Shown: positions 1 to 5,274 of the stretch, one piece after another
Numbering within the stretch: the stretch's first letter is position 1
Layout of the letters: the number at the start of each line of letters is the position of its first letter
Source of the DNA: an archaeon
Lineage (GTDB): Archaea; Asgardarchaeota; Heimdallarchaeia; Hodarchaeales; S146-22
Length of the DNA stretch: 6,029 nt
NCBI GenBank assembly: GCA_024276395.1
Contig: JAJRXH010000142.1
Coordinates: 1-6,029 of the forward strand
Reading direction: 5' to 3'
Notes under the pieces: model-generated
The model's database searches: none
Seen by the model: only the letters and a program-made list of their open reading frames with translations
Told to the model about the DNA's origin: nothing
Position numbers and translations under genes: made by a program

Positions 1-20
1 CCCACTATCTTCAATGTCTG

Positions 21-1286
21 CTACAAAACGTGTTGCACCAAAAATGTGAATATGGGAACCGACACCGAACTCAATAATTCTAACACGATTTGACGATTAA
101 AAGGCCATTCTGATATGGACGTCTCATATCTCAAGTATCTAACCATAGTATCGATGCTTTCCTTTACTTCACTGAGGTTCCATTGACTCCGTTCTCGAAT
201 TTTTGGATGTTTCAACAGATGCAAGTAAAATGACTCCATTGCCGATAATTTCTTTTCTGCATCAGAAATGATATCAAACTTAATCAGTGAAAGAATTCCG
301 TGGAAATGCATCATGATTAAACCTATCACGGTCAAGGCAAAGGCCAACACTATCACGCCAAGAAAGACTCCCAATATGGTAATCTCATTTCTTCTCACGA
401 ACTCATTTAACATGTAAGTCAAGATGATTGCCATAAGAAAGACGAATCCTACCAAAACTAATGCATAAATTCGATCGATCTCCTCACGAATGATATCATA
501 ATAATGAGAATATGATATTCCTTCCCTCAAAATTCTAGATAATCGTACTGGATCACGAATTCCTGTCATCAGAGCAATTTCTTCTGTCTCTTCTGGAGTG
601 GGGATACTTTCTTTACCGAAGGATTGAAAGTGTTCTATCCTCAAGCTAAAAACTATTCTCATTAGACCAACAAGGAGCATTACCACGCCCACCAATCCTA
701 AGCTGAGTATGATAAATAACAATGCCGTAACTAAAAACCAAATGAAGGGCAATGGATGCTCTGGCGTTGCCAGAAAAATATCGTGAAAATAAAACTCAGG
801 TGGATCCAATGAAAAACGAATGTTAAAGAAATAGACGTGCACGAGCAAAAAAAACAATTGAAAGAACAAAAAAATAACAGCTTCCCACTTCCAATTAGCA
901 ACTTTAACGCGAGACGCCAAGACAAATTCTCGGTACGTCTTGTAAGAAGAAAATATCTCAGAGAACCCTCGATTAAAGCGACTTTCTTTCAATTCATCCA
1001 AACTTTTATCGTCAAATAGACCTGGAAAACTGTCATTTATAGTCTTGATTAAAAATTTGGTGTAAATGCTGATCAATGGCATTCCCACGATGACCAACCA
1101 CTCAAAAACATTCGTAATGAAGAATTCAAGTAAATCAAGTCCTTCTGAGAGAATGAACGCACTCCATATTGGCACTGAAGCCATTAAATAAAAAAATAAC
1201 ACCATCATCGTCATCTTGAAACTCTTAAACAAGGGAAAATAGAAAATAATCGGCTTTCTCATCATTTTCAAAATAATGTCCCCCAC
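21..1286 (-). CDS. Polytopic membrane protein of unknown function (paralogue C of a three-gene array)
   Basis: I do not recognise this family. The 421-aa product shows six likely membrane helices in three hairpins (about 24-44/57-79, 135-155/179-208, 274-293/301-326) and a hydrophobic C-terminal segment (about 398-420). The segments between hairpins are long and rich in Lys/Arg, which by the positive-inside rule puts them in the cytoplasm. Motifs shared with its two upstream neighbours are F87-P88, then F112-x5-Y118-x2-F121, and near the end Y354-x3-L358-x2-P361-x7-W369 followed by SEV (372-374). An IPTPE motif (228-232) before helix 5 is shared with paralogue A only. The start is uncertain. 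The GTG at 1286 has no ribosome site and overlaps gene B by 19 nt. TTG at 1271 has a G-rich tract (1279-1283) 7 nt upstream. ATG codons at 1265 and 1262 lie just after B's TGA. All keep the conserved N-terminal PLF segment. The stop is TAG at 21-23. Confidence 0.85.
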   Translation of the reverse strand: MGDIILKMMRKPIIFYFPLFKSFKMTMMVLFFYLMASVPIWSAFILSEGLDLLEFFITNVFEWLVIVGMPLISIYTKFLIKTINDSFPGLFDDKSLDELKESRFNRGFSEIFSSYKTYREFVLASRVKVANWKWEAVIFLFFQLFFLLVHVYFFNIRFSLDPPEFYFHDIFLATPEHPLPFIWFLVTALLFIILSLGLVGVVMLLVGLMRIVFSLRIEHFQSFGKESIPTPEETEEIALMTGIRDPVRLSRILREGISYSHYYDIIREEIDRIYALVLVGFVFLMAIILTYMLNEFVRRNEITILGVFLGVIVLAFALTVIGLIMMHFHGILSLIKFDIISDAEKKLSAMESFYLHLLKHPKIRERSQWNLSEVKESIDTMVRYLRYETSISEWPFNRQIVLELLSSVSVPIFTFLVQHVL

Positions 1287-2542
1287 AGTACATCTATAAC
1301 TAGCTTTCCAACTGTTGTCAGCAAAGGCAGAACAACACCAATCAAAATTTTCAAAATGCTCTTTAAAGGTGTTTTAAAGGGATTCAATCCTTCTTCAAAC
1401 TCAATAAGATTTTTTAGTGTCTCAATGGTTTTTTCAACATCTTTCAAAGTTCTCCATGTCGCAGTCATCGTAATCTCAACGGGATTCCTCAGAAAATACG
1501 CATAGCTTCGTTCCGAGGCATGATGCAAGCGTTGCAGCTCAGTTAGCAGTTCACGATGGAGAACCATAAGCAAGCGAACGGAGCTAACTTGCGGTGCCAA
1601 TAATAAAGAGACAACAAAACCCAGGAGGATGATGGTGACAGCTACCCCGATGATTGTAAAAGCACCATATTTAAGCAGTTCGAAGTAATTGATGACAGCA
1701 GCTAACATCATAATAACAATTGAAATGGGAAAAACAACAGAAAAAATACCATCTAAAATTAACTCTAGTCGTGAACGAACATCATGAAATGATAATGTCG
1801 AATGAATGATTTGCTGCATTTCCTCAATACTATAAGAGACACGTTCACCAGTCTCGATGGCTCTTCTTAATCCAGAAATAGAATAACCATAAATAGACAA
1901 TCCTTCACGATAACGTTGAAGTTCATAAAGACCTCGTATGAATCCAATGTAAGCAGAAAAAATAGATATCGAAGAAATAATTATGATATAGTAAGCAATG
2001 ATGAAAATCATCCGTATTATAAGATGATGAGAATCTCTGGGATAGTTTCCAGATGAAAACTCAAATACTTGAAAAAGAACAAACATCACGGTTATCAGAA
2101 TAATCAGCAATAATTCACTAACTTTTGATGATATCTTATCTGCCAGTTCATTAACAAAGCGAGAATACCATTCCTTTGTCCGAAACATCTCCAAAATCCG
2201 TCTTGACTTGTACAAATCAAGTGGCGGGGATTCATTAAAGTATTGACCAAGTGCTGGAAACAGAATAATTAAAATACCCACGAACCGTCGAAATAGATAA
2301 GTAATGGCAAGACACAAGGGTAATAACATCCAAAATTCCCAATATAAAAGAATTGTCAAGACATTTCCACCAATATGACTCAAGAAACTTGTAAGAATCA
2401 GAACAACCATGGCAAAAGATACGCTGGTATGATACTTGCGGAATAGAGGTACTCTCAGAAAGAAGAGCTGATGTCGCTTCAAATCTTTTAGTACATCAAG
2501 ATCATCAATTGAAAATCGGTCCATGGCCACTGTTAACGACAT
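1268..2542 (-). CDS. Polytopic membrane protein of unknown function (paralogue B of a three-gene array)
   Basis: Middle member of the array, 424 aa, family not recognised. Likely membrane helices lie at about 40-57, 60-83, 141-160, 174-203, 262-288 and 293-316, with a last hydrophobic segment at about 396-422. A further amphipathic stretch at 87-99 leads into the shared F95-P96. The shared motifs F120-x5-Y126-x2-F129 and Y347-x3-L351-x2-P354-x8-W363, followed by KDV, match A and C in order and almost exactly in spacing. It has a longer charged N-terminus (residues 1-27) than its paralogues and lacks the IPTPE motif. The ATG start is chosen because a near-perfect ribosome site, AAGGAGGT, lies 10 nt upstream; the next Met (codon 7) would be 28 nt away. 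That site overlaps the stop codon of gene A, so translation is probably coupled. The predicted protein lies in the cytoplasmic membrane. Confidence 0.87.
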   Translation of the reverse strand: MSLTVAMDRFSIDDLDVLKDLKRHQLFFLRVPLFRKYHTSVSFAMVVLILTSFLSHIGGNVLTILLYWEFWMLLPLCLAITYLFRRFVGILIILFPALGQYFNESPPLDLYKSRRILEMFRTKEWYSRFVNELADKISSKVSELLLIILITVMFVLFQVFEFSSGNYPRDSHHLIIRMIFIIAYYIIIISSISIFSAYIGFIRGLYELQRYREGLSIYGYSISGLRRAIETGERVSYSIEEMQQIIHSTLSFHDVRSRLELILDGIFSVVFPISIVIMMLAAVINYFELLKYGAFTIIGVAVTIILLGFVVSLLLAPQVSSVRLLMVLHRELLTELQRLHHASERSYAYFLRNPVEITMTATWRTLKDVEKTIETLKNLIEFEEGLNPFKTPLKSILKILIGVVLPLLTTVGKLVIDVLWGTLF

Positions 2543-2552
2543 TGTTACTTGT

Positions 2553-2560
2553 ACCTCCTT
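2553..2560 (-). promoter_or_regulatory. Ribosome binding site of membrane gene B, overlapping the stop codon of gene A
   Basis: The minus strand reads AAGGAGGT, nearly the full anti-Shine-Dalgarno complement, 10 nt before the ATG at 2540-2542. Its first two bases are the last two of gene A's TAA (2559-2561). Ribosomes finishing A therefore stop on the site used to start B, which indicates translational coupling. Confidence 0.75.
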
Positions 2561-3866
2561 AGAATAAAATTGGTATCACGAGAGGAATGACCGATAATAT
2601 TAAACTCCCAATCAAAGAGAACGCAAAACTAGCTAATTCACCAACATTAAAAGCCCAAGTGGACTGATCCTCTAACTTAATGATTTCACTAATAAGAACG
2701 AGACTTTCTTCTACCTCTGATATGGAGTTCCAAATCCCTTCTTCCTTCAATAGTTTTGGCTGATTTAAGTAAAAGACATACCTTCGTTCAATTTCTGAGA
2801 ATTCGCTCCATAGGAGATCTAAATGTTCTCTTTTCAAATCTTTTAGTATCTTATGGATTTGCCAGTGTGGATACATCCAGATAAATAAACCAGCAAGAAA
2901 TAAGGTCACTGCAAAAACAACTGCAACTGAAAAAGGAATGTAAATGAAGGATTGCAATCGAATGGGGTCTTTCTCGCGATTAAACATTATAGTCAAGAAA
3001 GAGGCAATCGTCCGCTGCTCTGAATTAAGAATTACGCCTACTGAAGCAATGACCGAAATCACAAGAACCAAGATGCCAATGACATGCAAATAATCACCGA
3101 TGATAGTAAAGTGCCTCTTCATTAACCGAAAAGATAAAGCACCCTCCGGTGTAGGTATGACTTTGTCGCTTAGTTCTAAATCTTCTAATCGGCCTCTAAG
3201 TGGGCGTTCTTCAAGATAATCGATGACATTTAGCTTTCTTTCACCCTTATATCTCAAAAACTGTCGAAACGGGAGCAGAAATGACAACAACGCCCACGTC
3301 AAGCTACCTAATCCCAAAGAAATCCAAGCCCAAAAAACCCAATGTAGCAGATACATCTCTGGGATGAGAGGCAATTCTGCTGAATTGCTTGCTCTCATGT
3401 GAAAAAAGTAACTAATCACAAAAAATACCGTAACTCCCATGAGCCACAAAAACATCATCAATAATTCCATCCAACGATTGGACAGATTTTGTCTAATCAC
3501 GTCACAAAACTCGGTATAAGCTTCTTCTGATGCAAATAACTGTCGAATGTATTGATGTCTACGATATTCAGCGATTGATCGGGAGTTTCTCGTCCTATTG
3601 TCTGGTAACAGTTTTACGTTGGGAAACATTTGTTCAAATTGGTCAGCAGCCCAATAACTCAATGGAAGAAAAATCATGTACAAAATAAAAGCGTTGAACA
3701 AGATCACATCCCGTAATAACAGATCAAAAAGCCTTGCCGAATTGAAAGACTGAAAGATGATGATTCCTACAATAAAAATAGTAATGAACATATTAAAACC
3801 TGGTTGAAACAAGAAGAATGTGAAAAACAATGGTCCTGAATGTTTTTTGTTCATATCCCTTGACAT
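2559..3866 (-). CDS. Polytopic membrane protein of unknown function (paralogue A of a three-gene array)
   Basis: First gene of the membrane-protein array, 435 aa, family not recognised. Likely helices are at about 23-40, 52-72, 134-155, 171-200, 257-280 and 306-332, with a final hydrophobic helix at about 408-434 reaching the C-terminus. The N-terminus is basic. The segments at 73-133, 201-256 and 333-407 are rich in Arg/Lys, giving an N-in model with three large cytoplasmic regions and short outer loops. The third region is mostly helical and may form a coiled coil (about 336-400). Shared motifs are F81-P82, F111-x5-Y117-x2-F120, IPTPE at 237-241 (also in C), and Y363-x3-L367-x2-P370-x8-W379 followed by SEV (383-385). 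The ATG start is supported by GAGGT 7 nt upstream. It sits 145 nt downstream of the Rag-like GTPase on the same strand and 16 nt ahead of gene B. Confidence 0.87.
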   Translation of the reverse strand: MSRDMNKKHSGPLFFTFFLFQPGFNMFITIFIVGIIIFQSFNSARLFDLLLRDVILFNAFILYMIFLPLSYWAADQFEQMFPNVKLLPDNRTRNSRSIAEYRRHQYIRQLFASEEAYTEFCDVIRQNLSNRWMELLMMFLWLMGVTVFFVISYFFHMRASNSAELPLIPEMYLLHWVFWAWISLGLGSLTWALLSFLLPFRQFLRYKGERKLNVIDYLEERPLRGRLEDLELSDKVIPTPEGALSFRLMKRHFTIIGDYLHVIGILVLVISVIASVGVILNSEQRTIASFLTIMFNREKDPIRLQSFIYIPFSVAVVFAVTLFLAGLFIWMYPHWQIHKILKDLKREHLDLLWSEFSEIERRYVFYLNQPKLLKEEGIWNSISEVEESLVLISEIIKLEDQSTWAFNVGELASFAFSLIGSLILSVIPLVIPILF

Positions 3867-3873
3867 CTAACTT

Positions 3874-3878
3874 ACCTC
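3874..3878 (-). promoter_or_regulatory. Ribosome binding site of membrane gene A
   Basis: The minus strand reads GAGGT, ending 7 nt before ATG at 3864-3866. This supports the first Met over the Met at codon 5, which would be 19 nt away. Confidence 0.65.
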
Positions 3879-3924
3879 GCGACACCAATCATAATCATAA
3901 GTTCAAACACCATAATTCCAAATG

Positions 3925-3930
3925 AAAAAA
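3925..3930 (-). terminator. Possible oligo-T terminator after the GTPase gene
   Basis: The minus strand has six consecutive T about 80 nt past the GTPase stop. Archaeal RNA polymerase can stop at T-runs without a hairpin. The run is short, and the same bases could be part of the array promoter, so the call is weak. Confidence 0.2.
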
Positions 3931-4011
3931 TTTCTTACCATCGTATCACGATTCCCGAGAGATGTTCACGTGATTAACACGATGACACTTCTTTTGCCAA
4001 TCTGTAGATGC

Positions 4012-4968
4012 TTACCCTCCTCTATATTTATCTGCCTTATCTGATTTTACTCGAGTCCTATAAAGATTAAGGATCATCCTTAACCGATTAGTGATCTCCT
4101 TTAAGTCTGCCGCAACATTTTTTGAGATATTTTCCTTTTTTCTACTGAAGACGACACCATTCTCTTCCATCTCTCTACTCTTAGTTCTCTGAGCATCATC
4201 TTTATCCTTCACTTGAAGAGCAATCAATGATACATTTGCTTTCTCACGGTTACTTGTTTCTGATGACAAAAAATCAAGCGTTTCTTCTGATGAATCCATT
4301 TTTACACCAGCATCAACGGCAACCGAATCCAACCGTGCCAACTGAGATGGACTAATGACCTTGGCAGACGTGATAGCAAAAAAAGATAGTTCTTCATGCA
4401 AGCTGTCACTTTCGGAAAGTAAATCTGGAAATTTAATTAAAACCTCGTTAAATGCCCACTCGAGGGATGCTGGATCGTATATTGACGTGACATAGAAAGA
4501 CAAGGGAATGGAGGATGATGACACGAATCTCGTTTTCAATTTACTTATAATTTCTTCTCGTTCAAGTCTATCGAACTTGTCTAGCATGTCAGCTTTATGA
4601 AAAAAAATCATTCCATAAGCACGTGGACAATTTTCTTGTAGTCTTTGAAATGTCATTCTAAAGAAATCGATTTCCTCGTTGATTCTATCAGAACGTGATA
4701 CATCAAAGACATAGATGAAGATATCAACGTTGTCAAAGACAAAAGAAGCATACTTTTCTAGAAAATCCTCAATAACATCCTTTTTTCCTCCAAAATCTAC
4801 CAATAAAAAAGAAATACCACGCCTTCTAGCAAGAAGCCTTTCATAATCAATGATTGTTGAAAACGTGGAAATGGAGGAAATTCTCCCCTCTTTAAACACG
4901 ATTTTTTTTATCGAAGTTTTTCCGGCATTACTTAGACCACAAAGCATGACTTTCACTTTTAAGCGCAA
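4012..4968 (-). CDS. Rag/Gtr-like small GTPase, Asgard type
   Basis: A 318-aa protein with a complete G domain in about residues 1-184. The P-loop is GLSNAGKTS (11-19). Switch I Thr is T38, exactly 20 residues before G3 Asp58, the spacing I recall for human RagA Thr42. G3 is DFGG (58-61), G4 is HKAD (124-127), and G5 is TSI (161-163). HKxD instead of NKxD, the YVFDV strand (86-90) and a TSIYD-type G5 match Rag/Gtr GTPases, which in eukaryotes signal nutrient state at the lysosome and vacuole; the archaeal role is unknown. K62 stands where RagA has its switch II Gln, so GTP hydrolysis may be altered. Residues 185-318 are polar and rich in Ser, Glu and Lys, with a basic helix near 283-308; I cannot see the Rag roadblock domain. 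The TTG start is chosen because AGGAGG lies exactly 6 nt upstream; the next start codon (GTG, codon 5) is too far away. It is transcribed divergently from smc. Confidence 0.9.
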   Translation of the reverse strand: MRLKVKVMLCGLSNAGKTSIKKIVFKEGRISSISTFSTIIDYERLLARRRGISFLLVDFGGKKDVIEDFLEKYASFVFDNVDIFIYVFDVSRSDRINEEIDFFRMTFQRLQENCPRAYGMIFFHKADMLDKFDRLEREEIISKLKTRFVSSSSIPLSFYVTSIYDPASLEWAFNEVLIKFPDLLSESDSLHEELSFFAITSAKVISPSQLARLDSVAVDAGVKMDSSEETLDFLSSETSNREKANVSLIALQVKDKDDAQRTKSREMEENGVVFSRKKENISKNVAADLKEITNRLRMILNLYRTRVKSDKADKYRGG

Positions 4969-4974
4969 CGTCTT

Positions 4975-4981
4975 CCTCCTC
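4975..4981 (-). promoter_or_regulatory. Ribosome binding site deciding the TTG start of the GTPase
   Basis: The minus strand reads GAGGAGG, a perfect anti-16S match, ending 6 nt before TTG at 4966-4968. The next in-frame start candidates (GTG at codon 5, ATG at codon 8) are 18 nt or more from the site. The rare TTG is therefore the likely true start. Confidence 0.75.
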
Positions 4982-5004
4982 TTGAGTAAATGATGATCTA
5001 TTAC

Positions 5005-5020
5005 TTATATATACGTTACT
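5005..5020 (-). promoter_or_regulatory. Archaeal BRE/TATA promoter of the Rag-like GTPase gene
   Basis: Read on the minus strand, a purine-containing BRE-like AGTAACG (5014-5020) is followed directly by TATATATAA (5005-5013). Archaeal transcription starts about 25 bp downstream of the TATA centre, which would be near 4984. That is a few bases ahead of the ribosome site at 4975-4981 and gives a leader of only about 16 nt. The agreement between box, start and ribosome site makes this the best promoter in the window. The match is by eye, with no mapped start. Confidence 0.6.
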
Positions 5021-5177
5021 TCTCATCCTTCGATTTAGTAATTTACATATCTTAGCTTCTTTTGAACCCCAAAAAATGACAAAACAACTCGTACCAACAA
5101 AAACCCATTCAAATACCGCCAATTTCACGAAAAACCTATAAGATCGCCTTCAAGAAAACGAAGTAAAAAAGACAAGC

Positions 5178-5209
5178 TTTTTAACAATTCAAATTGTAAA
5201 AAACAATTG
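5178..5209 (+). promoter_or_regulatory. Possible smc promoter with an AATT-core dyad cluster
   Basis: A TATA-like TTTTTAA (5178-5184) runs directly into a perfect inverted repeat, ACAATT (5184-5189) and AATTGT (5192-5197) around a 2-nt centre. A further ACAATTG (5203-5209) contains the palindrome CAATTG. Two same-strand ACAATT copies start 19 nt apart. Archaeal repressors often bind dyads overlapping TATA or the transcription start, so this could be an operator for smc. A second TATA-like run, CTTTAAGA (5224-5231), is an alternative promoter closer to the gene. AT-rich DNA makes chance dyads common. Confidence 0.3.
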
Positions 5210-5263
5210 AAGATCGGGTTCTTCTTTAAGAGAAAACTTCGAAAGATGAATCAGTTATCCGTT

Positions 5264-5268
5264 GGTGA
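5264..5268 (+). promoter_or_regulatory. Probable ribosome binding site of smc
   Basis: GGTGA lies 6 nt before GTG 5275 and 15 nt before ATG 5284. The shorter distance is the usual one, which supports the GTG start. The site overlaps an in-frame TGA (5266-5268) that closes the frame upstream. Confidence 0.5.
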
Positions 5269-5274
5269 ACCTTC

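Larger units (their letters stand above)
3867..4011 (-). promoter_or_regulatory. Gap between the GTPase and the membrane-gene array, with dyad repeats
   Basis: At 145 nt this is the only sizeable gap within the minus-strand gene row, so it may end the GTPase message, start the array message, or both. It holds two dyads: CGTG/CACG around ATTAA (3969-3981), and ATCGT/ACGAT around a 3-nt centre (3940-3952). CACGAT recurs at 3978-3983 and 3947-3952, a 31-nt period close to three helical turns. On the minus strand the second dyad is followed by a purine-rich stretch and a T-run (3925-3930) that could be a weak TATA element, giving a start near 3900-3905. No strong TATA box is visible. Confidence 0.35.
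4969..5274. promoter_or_regulatory. Divergent intergenic region between the GTPase gene and smc
   Basis: This 306-nt AT-rich stretch separates two genes reading away from each other, so it should carry both promoters. The left end holds a strong BRE/TATA and ribosome site for the GTPase. The right part holds weaker TATA-like runs, a cluster of AATT-core dyads and the smc ribosome site. A GTG-initiated 66-codon frame (5128 down to 4928, minus strand) crosses it, but it runs through the GTPase promoter and 41 nt into the GTPase gene, so I do not call it. I see no tRNA or other structured RNA here. Confidence 0.7.

Noticed and set aside
848..878. Poly-A runs inside gene C
   Set aside because: They read as Phe and Leu codons of a membrane helix on the minus strand, so no separate signal is needed.
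731..925. 64-codon minus-strand frame rich in Phe, Cys and Ser
   Set aside because: It lies wholly inside membrane gene C in another frame; its hydrophobic look comes from the T-rich codons of the membrane helices.
837..1019. 60-codon plus-strand frame
   Set aside because: Antisense to gene C with no ribosome site; its Lys/Gln-rich composition is the complement of membrane-helix codons.
21..3866. Type II secretion/archaellum GspF/FlaJ-like membrane platform proteins or ABC permeases
   Set aside because: No secretion ATPase or ABC ATPase lies beside the array (the SMC is divergent and unrelated), and I see no GspF-type GE motif or permease EAA motif.
4012..4968. Arf/Sar or Ras/Rab-type GTPase
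   Set aside because: HKAD instead of NKxD, the YVFDV strand, the TSIYD-type G5 and the switch I spacing fit Rag/Gtr better.
4928..5128. 66-codon minus-strand frame with a GTG start and one hydrophobic stretch
   Set aside because: It overlaps the GTPase gene by 41 nt, covers that gene's TATA box and ribosome site, and has no good ribosome site of its own. Most likely chance.
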